From Caulobacter sp. (GTDB lineage: Bacteria > Pseudomonadota > Alphaproteobacteria > Caulobacterales > Caulobacteraceae), in contig NZ_JAGIBH010000017.1 of assembly GCF_017744445.1 (NCBI RefSeq), positions 1-64,000 of the forward strand: DNA of 64,000 bases, given 5' to 3'. Below the pieces are notes generated by a model that saw nothing but the letters and a program-made list of their open reading frames with translations, searched no databases and was not told the origin of the DNA. The position numbers and the translations under genes are program-made. This document shows, one piece after another, positions 1 through 9,880 of this stretch (its first letter is position 1; each line of letters starts with the position of its first letter).

Positions 1-530
1 CCGCAGATATAGGCGCCGGCGCCGTGGTGGACGTAGAGGTCGAAGTCCCAGCCGTGGACGTTGTTCTTGCCCACGAGGTTGGCTTCGTACGCCTGCTTGA
101 TCGCCGCTTCCAGGCGCTCGCGCTCGAAGACGTATTCGCCGCGGATGTAGATGTAGCAGGCGTGGGCCAGCATGGCGCGCGAGGCGATCAGACAGCCCTC
201 GATCAGGAGATGCGGGTCATGCCGCATGATCTCCCGGTCCTTGCAGGTGCCCGGTTCAGATTCGTCGGCGTTGACGACCAGGTAGTGAGGACGACCTTCC
301 TTCACTTCCTTGGGCATGAACGACCACTTGAGGCCGGTCGAGAAACCGGCGCCGCCCCGGCCGCGCAGGCCGGAGTTCTTCATGTTGTCGATGATCCAGT
401 CGCGCCCGGCGTCCAGGATGTCCTTGGTGCCATTCCAGCAGCCGCGCTTCTTCGCGCCCTCGAGGCCCCAATCCTGGAGACCGTAGAGGTTCGTGAAGAT
501 GCGGTCCTTGTCTTCTAGGATACCGACCAT
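1..530 (-). CDS. nuoF: NADH-quinone oxidoreductase subunit F (NuoF), N-terminal 176 residues, cut by window edge
   Basis: NuoF is the NADH- and FMN-binding subunit of the peripheral arm of respiratory complex I and passes electrons from NADH to the iron-sulfur chain. Only the N-terminal 176 codons lie in the window; the frame stays open to base 1 and the 3' end is outside. The start is ATG at 530-528, three bases after the stop of the upstream small gene. The glycine-rich FMN/NADH motif [10 protein letters not shown] is near residues 54-63, and the family-typical [12 protein letters not shown] is near residues 87-98. Both identify the subunit clearly. It is the most distal nuo gene visible in this cluster. 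Confidence 0.97.
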   Translation of the reverse strand, partial: MVGILEDKDRIFTNLYGLQDWGLEGAKKRGCWNGTKDILDAGRDWIIDNMKNSGLRGRGGAGFSTGLKWSFMPKEVKEGRPHYLVVNADESEPGTCKDREIMRHDPHLLIEGCLIASRAMLAHACYIYIRGEYVFERERLEAAIKQAYEANLVGKNNVHGWDFDLYVHHGAGAYIC

Positions 531-533
531 GAC

Positions 534-800
534 TCAGCTTTGCGGATCGAATGGATGGGCGCGCACATAGCGCGTCCGACGAATGATGACATAGGCGAAA
601 AGCAGCCAGCCCGCGCCAATCGTGACGAGACCGGCGACAACCGCCCAGAACGGCGCGCCTTGAACGGTGCGGCCCCAGATCAGGAGCAGCGCGCCGACGA
701 GGCAGGCCACGAAGCCCACGCCGCGTTCACGGCGATGCAGGCCCCGGATGGTGTCGACATAGGCCGCCCGGCGGGTGTTCAGGGCGCTGTCGTCGATCAT
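534..800 (-). CDS. Small two-helix membrane protein inside the nuo cluster
   Basis: This 88-residue protein has no function I recognise. It has a charged N-terminus (about 28 residues, rich in Arg) and two hydrophobic segments at roughly 29-46 and 53-73, then a basic tail. It therefore looks like a small inner-membrane hairpin protein. Its ATG overlaps the stop of the preceding small membrane gene by four bases (ATGA), and nuoF starts three bases after its own stop. Such tight coupling argues that it is translated with the nuo messenger. It might be an assembly or accessory factor of complex I, but that is only inferred from position. Confidence 0.75.
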   Translation of the reverse strand: MIDDSALNTRRAAYVDTIRGLHRRERGVGFVACLVGALLLIWGRTVQGAPFWAVVAGLVTIGAGWLLFAYVIIRRTRYVRAHPFDPQS

Positions 801-1021
801 GACGAAGCCCCTTCCCTCTTGGTCGCGCGCATCCAGCCCAGGATGAACCAGATTTGCGAACCAAGACCCCCGACCAGCGCCAGGAAGAAGACCGGCAGCA
901 GCCAGTCGATCTTCAACGACACCGCGCCAAAGATCGCGACGCCGGCCAGCACGAAGCAGACCGCGGTGATGACGATCATCACGGTCAGGCGCTTCTTCTG
1001 GATGACGGCGTCGGCGGTCAT
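797..1021 (-). CDS. Small two-helix membrane protein inside the nuo cluster
   Basis: This 74-residue protein begins with a short polar segment containing QKKR, followed by two hydrophobic helices at about 13-33 and 41-63 and a short basic tail. I do not recognise the family. It starts one base after the nuoE stop and overlaps the next small membrane gene by four bases. It therefore sits in the same translationally coupled string between nuoE and nuoF. The two adjacent hairpin proteins have similar topology and could act as a pair. Any role with complex I is inference from location. Confidence 0.75.
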   Translation of the reverse strand: MTADAVIQKKRLTVMIVITAVCFVLAGVAIFGAVSLKIDWLLPVFFLALVGGLGSQIWFILGWMRATKREGASS

Positions 1022-1022
1022 G

Positions 1023-1712
1023 TTAGGCGGTCGGCTCCGGCTTTGCCTTCGTCGCCTTGGGCTTCTCGGGCAGGTTCGGAATCTTGATCTTCTTGGCGTA
1101 CGAGCCGTCGTACAGCTTCGGATCCGTCAGGGTGTGGATCGCGCCTTTCGGCTCCGACGACACGCGGCCTTCGTAGCTGCCCGGCTTCGGGTCCTTGCCG
1201 GCCGCGAAGTCGTCCAGGATCTGGGCCAGGCTCTCCGGCGTCAGATCCTCGTAGTAGTAGTCGTTGATCGCGGCCATCGGGGCGTTGCAGCACGCGCCCA
1301 GGCACTCGACCTCTTCCCAGCTGAACTTGCCGTCGGCCGAGACGTGGTTGGCGTCACCGATCTTGTCCTTCAGCACCTGCTTCAGGTCCAGCGCGCCGCG
1401 CAGCTGGCACGGCGTGGTGCCGCACAGCTGCACGAAGGCGACCCTGCCGACCGGCTGCAGCTGGAACATCACGTAGAAGGTGGCCACTTCCAGCACGCGG
1501 ATGACCGGCATCTCGAGCTGCTTGGCGATCTCCTGGATCGCCGGCTCGGAAATCCAGCCTTCCTGCTTCTGGGCCAGCCACAGCATCGGGATCACCGCCG
1601 ACTGCTTGCGGGCGGCGGGATACTTGGCTTTCCACCAATCGGCCTTGGCCTGGCTGTCCTTCGAGAAGGCGAAGCTGGCGGGCTGTTCCTTGGCGAGACG
1701 ACGTACGCTCAT
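1023..1712 (-). CDS. nuoE: NADH-quinone oxidoreductase subunit E (NuoE)
   Basis: NuoE carries the N1a-type [2Fe-2S] cluster in the NADH-oxidising module of complex I. The thioredoxin-like core and its four expected cysteine ligands are visible: C97 and C102 in CGTTPC, and C137 and C141 in CLGACC. After about residue 165 there is a 60-residue charged, Lys/Pro-rich C-terminal extension, which many alphaproteobacterial NuoE proteins also carry. The ATG overlaps the stop of the preceding NTF2-like gene by four bases (ATGA). The 229-residue length fits the family with the extension. Confidence 0.97.
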   Translation of the reverse strand: MSVRRLAKEQPASFAFSKDSQAKADWWKAKYPAARKQSAVIPMLWLAQKQEGWISEPAIQEIAKQLEMPVIRVLEVATFYVMFQLQPVGRVAFVQLCGTTPCQLRGALDLKQVLKDKIGDANHVSADGKFSWEEVECLGACCNAPMAAINDYYYEDLTPESLAQILDDFAAGKDPKPGSYEGRVSSEPKGAIHTLTDPKLYDGSYAKKIKIPNLPEKPKATKAKPEPTA

Positions 1713-2041
1713 CGGGCGAAATCCACGCGGACGATCTTGTCGCCCTTGAAGGTGTAGATGGCGGCGACCTGGAACGGCGCATCGCCGTTGCCGCGGTCGA
1801 CATGCTCGTGGTCGATCACGTTGGACCCGACCACGATGCGGTTCAGCAGCTTCGCGTGGTTCTTGGGGAACTCGGCGAAGGTCTTGGCATAGAAGGCGCG
1901 ATAGGCGTCGAGGCCCGTGCGCGCCACGTCGCCGTTCAGGCCCGCCACGACGACGTCGTCGGCGAAGTGGGCGCAGTGGGCGTCCAGGTCCTGGGCGTTG
2001 TAGGCGTCGAGTTGCGCCTGGGCGATCGCTTCAAGGCTCAC
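1709..2041 (-). CDS. NTF2/SnoaL-like fold protein inserted between nuoD and nuoE
   Basis: The 110-residue sequence has the pattern of the NTF2-like (SnoaL, ketosteroid-isomerase) fold. An N-terminal helix with [19 protein letters not shown] is followed by a helix with [13 protein letters not shown], then strands ending in [13 protein letters not shown]. Proteins of this fold bind or isomerise small hydrophobic ligands, or act as non-catalytic binding domains; the substrate here is unknown. It overlaps both nuoD and nuoE by four bases, so it is co-translated with the complex I subunits. It is not a standard Nuo subunit. Confidence 0.8.
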   Translation of the reverse strand: MSLEAIAQAQLDAYNAQDLDAHCAHFADDVVVAGLNGDVARTGLDAYRAFYAKTFAEFPKNHAKLLNRIVVGSNVIDHEHVDRGNGDAPFQVAAIYTFKGDKIVRVDFAR

Positions 2042-3288
2042 CGGTCGACCTCGCCGAACACGATGTCGAGCGAGCCCAGGATGGCCGACACGTCAGCCAG
2101 CTGGTGGCCGCGGTTCATCCAGTCCATCGCCGCCAGGTGGGAGAAGCCCGGAGCCTTGATCTTGCAGCGGTACGGCTTGTTGGTGCCGTTGCTGACGACG
2201 TAGACGCCGAACTCGCCCTTCGGGGCTTCGACAGCCGCGTAGACCTCGCCTTCCGGCGTCTTGAAGCCCTCGGTATAGAGCTTGAAGTGGTGGATCAGGG
2301 CTTCCATCGAGCGCTTCATCTCGGCGCGACGCGGCGGGCTGACCTTGTTGTCCTCGGTCAGCACCGGGCCCTGCACACCACGCAGCATTTCAACCGCTTG
2401 CAGGATGATCTTGGTGCTCTCACGCATTTCCTGCATGCGGCACAGATAGCGGTCGTAGCAGTCGCCGTTCTTGCCCAGCGGGATGTCGAACTCGAACTCG
2501 TTGTAGTTCTCGTACGGCTGGTTGCGGCGCAGGTCCCAGGCGATGCCCGAACCGCGCACCATCACGCCCGAGAAACCCCAGGCCCAGGCGTCCTCCTTGC
2601 TCACCACGCCGATGTCGACGTTGCGCTGCTTGAAGATGCGGTTGTCGGTGATCAGGCCTTCGATGTCGTCGCAGATCTTGGGGAAAGCCTTCGCCCAGGT
2701 CTCGATGTCGTCGATCAGTTCGGGGGTCAGATCCTGGTGGACGCCGCCCGGACGGAAATAGTTGGCGTGCAGACGAGCGCCGCAAGCGCGCTCGTAGAAG
2801 ATCATCAGCTTCTCGCGTTCCTCGAAGCCCCAGAGCGGCGGCGTCAAGGCGCCGACGTCCATGGCCTGGGTCGTCACGTTCAGCAGGTGGTTAAGGATGC
2901 GGCCGATCTCGCAGAACAGCACGCGCACGATCTGGCCGCGCTTGGGCACTTCGACGCCCAGCAGCTTCTCGATGGCCAGGCAGAACGCATGCTCCTGGTT
3001 CATCGGCGCCACGTAGTCGAGGCGGTCGAAGTACGGGATGTTCTGCAGATAGGTGCGCGCTTCCATCAGCTTCTCGGTGCCGCGATGCAGCAGGCCGATG
3101 TGCGGATCGACGCGTTCGACGATTTCGCCGTCCAGCTCCAGCACCAGGCGCAGCACGCCGTGCGCGGCCGGGTGCTGCGGGCCGAAGTTGATGTTGAACT
3201 TGCGGACGGGCGTTTCCGGGATCGCCGGAACCGTGGCCTCGTCACGGAAGAAGTCGGTCGCCGCGGCGGGCGAGTTCGTGCCGGTCAT
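2038..3288 (-). CDS. nuoD: NADH-quinone oxidoreductase subunit D (NuoD, 49 kDa)
   Basis: NuoD forms, with NuoB, the quinone-reducing site at the foot of the peripheral arm of complex I. The 416-residue protein carries [19 protein letters not shown] near residue 34 and the signature [16 protein letters not shown]. It ends with the conserved VFGEVDR. A 25-residue N-terminal leader precedes the conserved core. Its ATG overlaps the stop of the upstream 132-residue membrane protein (TGATG), and its stop overlaps the NTF2-like gene by four bases. Length and motifs are normal for the family. Confidence 0.98.
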   Translation of the reverse strand: MTGTNSPAAATDFFRDEATVPAIPETPVRKFNINFGPQHPAAHGVLRLVLELDGEIVERVDPHIGLLHRGTEKLMEARTYLQNIPYFDRLDYVAPMNQEHAFCLAIEKLLGVEVPKRGQIVRVLFCEIGRILNHLLNVTTQAMDVGALTPPLWGFEEREKLMIFYERACGARLHANYFRPGGVHQDLTPELIDDIETWAKAFPKICDDIEGLITDNRIFKQRNVDIGVVSKEDAWAWGFSGVMVRGSGIAWDLRRNQPYENYNEFEFDIPLGKNGDCYDRYLCRMQEMRESTKIILQAVEMLRGVQGPVLTEDNKVSPPRRAEMKRSMEALIHHFKLYTEGFKTPEGEVYAAVEAPKGEFGVYVVSNGTNKPYRCKIKAPGFSHLAAMDWMNRGHQLADVSAILGSLDIVFGEVDR

Positions 3289-3686
3289 CAGTTCTGACCT
3301 TCGTTACGCTGCTCGATGCTGAGCGACACAAGCAGTCCTGCGATCAGCAGAACCACGCCCAGCAAGGTGATGATGGTGGTCGCGACGTCCCAGCTCTGGG
3401 AAATCGCGGCCTGTGAGAGCGGCAGAGCCAGCAGGACGGAAGCCGCTCCGAGCAGCGCGCTGCGCAGCTCGGCCACTTCCATCCTCCGGATGCTGGCGCC
3501 GACGGCCAGCATGATCACCGAAACCATGATCGCGACGCCCAGCGACTTGTTCTGCTCCGGGCTGATCACCGGCGCCTTCGTGAACCACCCCGTCAGCCGC
3601 ATTCCGATGGTCATCAGGAACGCGGTCGAAAAGGCGACCAGAAAGAACGAGGTGGCGGAACGAAACGTCGGCCGTCGCAAACCCAT
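3288..3686 (-). CDS. Multi-helix membrane protein between nuoC and nuoD
   Basis: This 132-residue protein has four hydrophobic segments, at about 9-28, 47-64, 74-93 and 100-122, and a charged C-terminus. It therefore looks like a four-helix inner-membrane protein. I do not recognise a named family. It lies 20 bases after nuoC and shares its stop with the nuoD start, so it appears co-expressed with complex I. It is the third membrane-type accessory gene in this nuo cluster. A role in assembly or membrane anchoring would be inference. Confidence 0.75.
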   Translation of the reverse strand: MGLRRPTFRSATSFFLVAFSTAFLMTIGMRLTGWFTKAPVISPEQNKSLGVAIMVSVIMLAVGASIRRMEVAELRSALLGAASVLLALPLSQAAISQSWDVATTIITLLGVVLLIAGLLVSLSIEQRNEGQN

Positions 3687-3706
3687 GAGTGATCATCCCT
3701 GGCTCG

Positions 3707-4300
3707 CTATTGAGCTTTCTCGTCGCCGGGCAGCGCGTACTTGGCGCCTTCCCAGGGCGAGAGGAAATCGAACGCACGGAACTCGGTAATCTTGACGGGT
3801 TCGTACACGACGCGCTTGAGCTCGTCGTCATAGCGAACTTCCACATAACCCGTCATGGGGAAGTCCTTCCGCAGCGGATGGCCGTGGAAGCCGTAGTCGG
3901 TCAGGATCCGGCGCAGGTCCGGGTGGCCCGAGAAGAAGACGCCGTACATGTCGAACGCCTCGCGCTCGAACCAGTCGGCGACCGGGAACACCGGCGTGGC
4001 GCTGGGCACCGGGGTGTCCTCGTCCGTCATCACCTTCAGGCGGATGCGGGTGTTCTTCACCATCGACAGCAGGTGGTAGACCACGTCGAAGCGCGCGGCG
4101 CGCTCGGGGTAGTCGACCGCCGTCAGGTCCACCAGCTGGTGGAAACGGGTCGCGGCGTCGTCACGCAGGAAGGTCAGGGTGTCGACGACGCCCTCGGCCT
4201 TGGCCACGATCGTCAGTTCGCCGAACGCCACCGAATGGCCCAGCACGCCGGGCGCGCGGGCGACGATGTCCTGGCCCAGGGTTTCGAGATCTTGGCTCAT
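3707..4300 (-). CDS. nuoC: NADH-quinone oxidoreductase subunit C (NuoC, 30 kDa)
   Basis: NuoC is a structural subunit of the complex I hydrophilic arm that contacts NuoD and NuoB. I set the start at the ATG whose first bases overlap the nuoB stop (ATGA), giving 197 residues that begin [10 protein letters not shown]. The longer open frame upstream only shadows nuoB. The family signature [20 protein letters not shown] is followed by [12 protein letters not shown] and VYEPV. There is no fusion with NuoD, so the subunits are separate, as in most alphaproteobacteria. Confidence 0.97.
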   Translation of the reverse strand: MSQDLETLGQDIVARAPGVLGHSVAFGELTIVAKAEGVVDTLTFLRDDAATRFHQLVDLTAVDYPERAARFDVVYHLLSMVKNTRIRLKVMTDEDTPVPSATPVFPVADWFEREAFDMYGVFFSGHPDLRRILTDYGFHGHPLRKDFPMTGYVEVRYDDELKRVVYEPVKITEFRAFDFLSPWEGAKYALPGDEKAQ

Positions 4301-4872
4301 CGCTCGATCGTACCCATGCGACGGATCTTCTTCTGGAGCTGCAGCACGCCGTAGACCAGGGCTTCGGCCGTGGGCGGGCAGCCCGGCACGTAGATGTCGA
4401 TCGGCACGACGCGGTCGCAACCGCGCACGACGCTGTAGCTGTAATAGTAGTAGCCGCCGCCATTGGCGCAGCTGCCCATCGAGATGACGTAGCGGGGCTC
4501 CGGCATCTGGTCGTAGACCTTGCGCAGGGCCGGAGCCATCTTGTTGGTCAGCGTGCCGGCGACGATCATCACGTCCGACTGACGCGGGCTGGCGCGCGGC
4601 GCGAAGCCGTAGCGCTCCAGGTCGTAGCGCGGCATGGCCGAGTGCATCATCTCGACGGCGCAGCACGCCAGGCCGAACGTCATCCACATCAGCGAGCCCG
4701 TGCGGGCCCAGGTGATCAGGTCGTCGGCGGCGGCCGTAATGAAGCCCTTGTCGGCCAGCTGCTGCGAGACCCCGTCGAAGAACGGGTCGTGCAGCTTGGG
4801 GTCATAGCCCTCGACCGTCGAACGGCCGCCCGAAAACGCCGGAACGGTGGTGGCGGGAACGATCACTCCCAT
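4297..4872 (-). CDS. nuoB: NADH-quinone oxidoreductase subunit B (NuoB, PSST)
   Basis: NuoB binds the terminal [4Fe-4S] cluster N2 that reduces quinone. Adjacent cysteines in LACCAVEMM, then [10 protein letters not shown] and [11 protein letters not shown], supply the four ligands. I chose the ATG at 4872 (191 residues, MGVIVPATT), which overlaps the nuoA stop by ten bases. An upstream in-frame ATG at 4893 would overlap nuoA by 31 bases and add seven residues. The C-terminus overlaps the nuoC start by four bases. Confidence 0.97.
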   Translation of the reverse strand: MGVIVPATTVPAFSGGRSTVEGYDPKLHDPFFDGVSQQLADKGFITAAADDLITWARTGSLMWMTFGLACCAVEMMHSAMPRYDLERYGFAPRASPRQSDVMIVAGTLTNKMAPALRKVYDQMPEPRYVISMGSCANGGGYYYYSYSVVRGCDRVVPIDIYVPGCPPTAEALVYGVLQLQKKIRRMGTIER

Positions 4873-5240
4873 TCGAGGGCGCCCTTCTTCCATTCATAGA
4901 TAAAGCCGACGGTCAGAACGCCGAGGAAGGTCATCATCGACCAGAAGGCGAACTGGGCCACGTCGTGCGGCAGCTTCATCAGCGTGACCGCCCAGGGGAA
5001 CAGGAACGCCACTTCCAGGTCGAAGATGATGAAGAGGATCGACACCAGATAGAACCGGACGTCGAACTTCATGCGCGCGTCGTCGAAGGCGTTGAAGCCG
5101 CATTCGTACGCGGACAGCTTTTCCGGGTCCGGCGCCTTCGGCGCGAGCACGGCGGCCGCGAGGATGAAGACGATGCCGATGGCCGCCGCGATCCCTAGGA
5201 AGATCACGATCGGCAGGTACTGGAGAAGGAAGGCGGTCAT
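4863..5240 (-). CDS. nuoA: NADH-quinone oxidoreductase subunit A (NuoA)
   Basis: NuoA is a three-helix membrane subunit at the junction of the two arms of complex I. The 125-residue protein has an N-terminal helix (about 8-33), the characteristic acidic loop [20 protein letters not shown] and two further helices. It is the first gene of the nuo cluster. Its start is about 20 bases downstream of the predicted transcription start of the promoter at 5267-5295. The stop overlaps the nuoB start. Confidence 0.97.
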   Translation of the reverse strand: MTAFLLQYLPIVIFLGIAAAIGIVFILAAAVLAPKAPDPEKLSAYECGFNAFDDARMKFDVRFYLVSILFIIFDLEVAFLFPWAVTLMKLPHDVAQFAFWSMMTFLGVLTVGFIYEWKKGALEWE

Positions 5241-5266
5241 GACAGCCCTTGGCTTGAATCGAGCGG

Positions 5267-5295
5267 GTTGTAGCCCACTGTCGCCAACGCTTCAA
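5267..5295 (-). promoter_or_regulatory. Predicted housekeeping promoter of the nuo cluster
   Basis: On the minus strand TTGAAGC (5295-5289) and GCTACAAC (5274-5267) are separated by 14 bases. This matches the Caulobacter housekeeping consensus TTGACGS-N(10-14)-GCTANAWC with one mismatch in the -35 and a full match in the -10. It lies 27-55 bases upstream of the nuoA start codon. The rest of 5241-5541 contains no gene that I can support. Confidence 0.65.
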
Positions 5296-5541
5296 ACACC
5301 CGAAGCACATTGAGAAACGATCGCAACTGGACCTGCTTTCCCTAACGCCGGTCTGGGAAAAACAAGGGTCGCGATGATCAGGCCCCACAGCTGTTCCTGG
5401 CGACTATCCACACGAATTCGAGGATCGGACAGCAGCCAATTGTCGCTTCTTCGATATGGCCGTTGACACGAGTCTTCGCCCGACATATCAGACGCCCCTC
5501 GCCGATCGGCGGGTCGCACTTTCGCCTCGGCGAAGGGATAT

Positions 5542-5618
<77 letters not shown>

Positions 5619-5689
5619 CCCTTTCTTGAAGGAGTGGAAAAGCACCCTCCCCTCGGTCTACGGACGACCGTCGCGCCCTGGCGCACGAC

Positions 5690-5766
<77 letters not shown>

Positions 5767-5846
5767 CCGTCCAGTGGTTTCTCCTAAAATCGAGAATGGT
5801 TTCGGCAACGACTTGTGTTGCTGAGCGTGCACGCCATGTAGCGGAC

Positions 5847-6838
<992 letters not shown>

Positions 6839-6842
<4 letters not shown>

Positions 6843-8050
6843 TGATCGCGCAACGGGACCCGGCCGCCAAACGCTTGGCGGCCGGTCAGCTCACCGTAAA
6901 TGCCGCATAGCTGGCGGAACACCGCGTCCCAGCCATGCCGCTCGACCGCACGACGACGAGCGGCCGCGCCGATGGCGGCGATATCGCGGGCGAACAGCGT
7001 CTCGATCGCCTCGGCGAACGCGGCCGGCTCGGAGGCGACGGCCAGTTGCCCTACCTCTTCATCCACAGATTCGGCTACGCCGCCGGCGGCGACGCCGACC
7101 ACGGGCAGGCCACAGGCCATGGCCTCCAGCACGATCAGGCCGAACGGCTCATTGTCATTGGCGTGGACGAAGGCGTCACAGCTGGCCAGCACGCCAGCCA
7201 GAGCAGCGGGATCGCGGACATAGTCCAGGCACAGGGCGCGATCGCTGACCGGCGCGCCGCCGCCGGCCCCAACGAACAGCAGCTTGTACGGCGCGCCTAG
7301 GCGCTCGACCGCGCTGACCAGCACATCCAGCTTCTTCTCGCGCGCCGGACGGCCGGCGAAGACCAGCAAGCGCTCGTCAGGCGCGACGCCCAAGCGGCGG
7401 CGTAGAGCGTCACGATCGGCGCGGGCGGGATGGAAGAGTTCCGTGTCGACGCCCAGCGGCAGGCCGATGGCATTGTGAACGCCCGCCTCGATCAGACGAC
7501 CGGCGATGAAGCGGCTGGGCGCCACGGCCTGGTCGAACTGGCGATAGATCGCCGCCCAGCGCTTCTGGACGGGCTTCTCGGCCCACTCGCCGATATGCAG
7601 CGCCGCCAGCTTGCCCAGATCGGTGTGGCAGAAGCCAACGACGGGAATGCCCAGGGCGTCCCCTGCCCTCAGCGCCGCCAGGCCGGGGGTATAGGGATCG
7701 CCGGCTTCGATGATGTCGGGGCGCTGGCGGATCAGGCGGTCCATCCAGGCGGCCTTGACCATCGGCCAGCGATAGCCCGCGCCGAATGGCAGCGGCGCGG
7801 CATAGATCGAGACGCGCCCCTGGCCGTCATAGGAATCGCGCGCGCCCGGCACGACCAGCGTATGGCGGACATCTTGACGATTGGCCGCCAGCCAAGCGCG
7901 CTTGGACGCCAGGTACCGACGCACCCCGCCGCTGCGTGGGGCATAGAGCATCGTCGTATCGACGAGACGAACCGGGCCGTCAGTCGGCGGAGCGATTTGG
8001 GGCTGAGAACCACGCAGGCCGGCGGGCCGAGTCAGGGTCGTGTCCGTCAC
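6839..8050 (-). CDS. Glycosyltransferase family 4 (GT-B fold)
   Basis: This 403-residue protein is a retaining GT4-type glycosyltransferase. The N-terminal domain has the acceptor-site loop [11 protein letters not shown], the linker region has [13 protein letters not shown], and the nucleotide-sugar site has [12 protein letters not shown] followed by [18 protein letters not shown] (the E-x7-E motif). No membrane helix or signal is evident, so it probably acts at the cytoplasmic face on a lipid or glycan acceptor, which is unknown. The start is GTG at 8050 with an AGGA sequence upstream. It is a single gene, convergent with the luciferase-like gene. Confidence 0.88.
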
Positions 8051-8115
8051 GCCGATTCCTCATCGCTACTCCAGGCCCCCCATTCGGCCCTGGAACGATA
8101 AAGCTTTTGCGACAC

Positions 8116-8319
8116 TCACAGTTCCTCGCCGTTCCCGGACGATTTCAGAGTGACGCCGCGACGCTTCAGGGCCTCGCGCAGCAATACCTCTACCTGAGCA
8201 TTCACGCTGCGCAACTCCGCGTCGGCCAGTCGTTCGACAGCGGCCAGCACCTCGGGGCGGACGCGCATCAAGAACGCGCGCCGCCCGCCCTTGGCTCCCT
8301 TTTCAGAATCCTCGGCCAC
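8116..8319 (-). CDS. Arc-type ribbon-helix-helix protein paired with the SPFH gene
   Basis: The 67-residue product has an Arc/MetJ-like ribbon-helix-helix: a strand around AFLMRVRPE, helix A around VLAAVERLADAE, then helix B around SVNAQVEVLLREAL. Such proteins bind DNA as dimers of intertwined strands. I placed the start at GTG 8319, one base after the SPFH gene stop. The longer open frame to 8436 only shadows the SPFH gene. The pairing and a perfect palindrome in front of the operon suggest it could autoregulate the operon; that is inference. Confidence 0.8.
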   Translation of the reverse strand: MAEDSEKGAKGGRRAFLMRVRPEVLAAVERLADAELRSVNAQVEVLLREALKRRGVTLKSSGNGEEL

Positions 8320-8320
8320 G

Positions 8321-9193
8321 TCAGCCGTACAGCGTGCCGGTGTTGACCACGGGCTGGGCTTCGCGGTCGGCGCACAGCACCACCAGGAGGTTCGAGACCA
8401 TCGAGGCGCGACGTTCGTCGTCCAGGGTGACGACACCGCGCTCGCTAAGCTGGCTGAGCGCGCTCTCGACCATGTCCACAGCGCCGGCCACGATCGTGCG
8501 GCGCGCGGCCAGCACGGCCTCGGCCTGCTGACGCTTGAGCATCGAACCGGCGATCTCGGGAGCGTAGGCCAGGTGCATCAGGTGCGCTTCGTCGATGGCC
8601 ACGCCGGCGACGTTGCAGCGCTGCTGCAAGTCCTTCTGCAGGCGATCGCCCACCTCCTCGGCGTGGGCGCGCAGCGTCGGCTCGCCCTCCTCCGCGTGGT
8701 CATAGGCATAGTGCGAGGCGACCTCGCGCAGGCCCGTCTCGATCTGGATGTTCACGAAGGCGGCGTAGTCGTCGACGTCGAACAGGGCCTGGGCTGAGTC
8801 CTGGACCCGCCAGACGATGTTGGCGGCGATCTCGATCGGGTTGCCGCGCTTGTCGTTGACCTTCAGCGTCTCGCTGGTGACGTTGCGCACTCGAAGGCTG
8901 ATCTTCTTGCGGCCATACCAGAACAGGATCCAGCGCAGGCCCGTCTTGCGGTCGGTGCCGACATACGAGCCGAACAGGTTGATGGCGTAGGCCTCGTTCG
9001 GCTGCAGCGAATAGAAGCCGGCCGACACCAGCAGGAACAGCAGGACCAGGCCGACGCCGATCGCCGGCAGCTCCTGCGTAAAGGCAAAGATCCCTCCGCC
9101 CAGCAGGAAGGGCAGCGCCAGCAGCGGCAGGCCGCCACCCATGCCCCCATGCGGGCGCTCGGTCGTGCGATTGATGGTGCGGGTCTCGGACAT
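8321..9193 (-). CDS. SPFH/band-7 (stomatin-like) membrane protein
   Basis: The 290-residue protein has two hydrophobic segments at about 22-40 and 44-62, followed by an SPFH domain (about 65-250). This includes LQPNEAYAINLFGSYVGTD, the beta-rich region with SLRVRNVTSE, and a helical tail with LAYAPEIAGSMLKRQQAEAVLAARR. SPFH proteins oligomerise in membrane microdomains and often support membrane proteases or stress responses. It is transcribed with the small ribbon-helix-helix gene one base downstream. The start is ATG at 9193 with GGAG a few bases upstream, and a 24-bp perfect palindrome lies 20 bases before it. Confidence 0.88.
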   Translation of the reverse strand: MSETRTINRTTERPHGGMGGGLPLLALPFLLGGGIFAFTQELPAIGVGLVLLFLLVSAGFYSLQPNEAYAINLFGSYVGTDRKTGLRWILFWYGRKKISLRVRNVTSETLKVNDKRGNPIEIAANIVWRVQDSAQALFDVDDYAAFVNIQIETGLREVASHYAYDHAEEGEPTLRAHAEEVGDRLQKDLQQRCNVAGVAIDEAHLMHLAYAPEIAGSMLKRQQAEAVLAARRTIVAGAVDMVESALSQLSERGVVTLDDERRASMVSNLLVVLCADREAQPVVNTGTLYG

Positions 9194-9212
9194 GACGCTC
9201 CTCCAGCGGTGC

Positions 9213-9236
9213 GATCAAAGTGATATCACTTTGATC
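9213..9236. promoter_or_regulatory. Perfect 24-bp palindrome upstream of the SPFH/RHH operon (candidate operator)
   Basis: Bases 9213-9236 read GATCAAAGTGAT followed by its exact reverse complement, a perfect dyad with no spacer. It lies 20 bases upstream of the SPFH start codon. Symmetry of this quality at this place suits an operator for a dimeric or tetrameric repressor, and the co-encoded ribbon-helix-helix protein is the obvious candidate. There is no T-run to make it a terminator. Confidence 0.65.
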
Positions 9237-9322
9237 AACGTTACGCAGATTAAAACGGCGTCATGCGACCGCCTCCCCGCGCTAGACAGCGCGAGGTTGG
9301 AAATGGATTGATGCTGGAAGGA

Positions 9323-9397
9323 TGGTGGGCAGTGAGGGGATCGAACCCCCGACCCTCTCGGTGTAAACGAGACGCTCTACCGCTGAGCTAACTGCCC
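9323..9397 (-). tRNA. tRNA-Val (TAC)
   Basis: Read on the minus strand the gene starts GGGCAGTTAGCTC. The anticodon stem TCTCG/CGAGA encloses loop TTTACAC with anticodon TAC, and the gene ends in ACTGCCCA plus an encoded CCA. All four stems pair. It lies between the SPFH operon and hupB. Confidence 0.97.
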
Positions 9398-9449
9398 TCT
9401 TGGGAGCGCGCTTCTAGCCGCACCCGCGCGCCGCGCAAAGCGCAAAACG

Positions 9450-9488
9450 AAAAGGCGGAACGTCAGCCCCCCAGGATGACGCTCCGCC
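9450..9488 (-). terminator. Intrinsic terminator after hupB
   Basis: A 12-bp stem (9454-9465 with 9477-9488, including one G-U pair) encloses an 11-base loop. On the minus strand it is followed by TTTTCG. It lies about 20 bases after the hupB stop. Confidence 0.75.
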
Positions 9489-9508
9489 TCTTGTAAGCGG
9501 AAACTGGT

Positions 9509-9787
9509 TTAGCCGTTCAGCGAGGACTTCAAGCCTTCGCCGACCTGGAAGCGCGCGGTCTTGGATGCGGGACGGTTGACCGTCTCGCCGGTGCGCGGGT
9601 TGCGGGCGGTGCCTGCGGCGCGGGTCACGGCCTTGAAGGTGCCGAAACCGACCAGGCGAACGTCCTGACCCGATTTCAACGAGTCGGTGACGGCGTCGAT
9701 GAAGGCTTCCAGCGCGTCCTTGGCCTGGTTCTTGTTGATGCCCGCCTTCTCGGCGATCGCCGTAACGAGTTCGGCTTTTGTGGTCAT
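9509..9787 (-). CDS. hupB: DNA-binding protein HU
   Basis: HU is the small histone-like dimer that bends and compacts DNA. The 92-residue sequence shows the N-terminal helices (MTTKAELVTAIAEKAGINKN), the GFGTFKAV turn and the beta-arm with TARNPRTGETV and the intercalating proline region. It ends FQVGEGLKSSLNG. It lies just downstream of lon in the same direction, a common bacterial order. A stable hairpin sits in its 5' leader at 9802-9840. A strong terminator follows it. Confidence 0.96.
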   Translation of the reverse strand: MTTKAELVTAIAEKAGINKNQAKDALEAFIDAVTDSLKSGQDVRLVGFGTFKAVTRAAGTARNPRTGETVNRPASKTARFQVGEGLKSSLNG

Positions 9788-9801
9788 GTTTTTCTCCCAG
9801 C

Positions 9802-9840
9802 CTGAGCAGCGCCGCTTATTCCTTACGGCGCTTGGCTCAG
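9802..9840 (-). promoter_or_regulatory. Stable hairpin in the hupB 5' leader
   Basis: On the minus strand CTGAGC..AGCGCCG pairs with CGGCGCT..CTCAG around an 11-base loop, with a small internal asymmetry. The hairpin ends about 14 bases before the hupB ATG and just upstream of a GGGAG ribosome-binding site. No U-run follows, so it is more likely a leader structure affecting stability or translation than a terminator. Confidence 0.45.
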
Positions 9841-9880
9841 AGGGGGATTATGGCGGTAGAAAATGCCCCGTCAAACGCGA

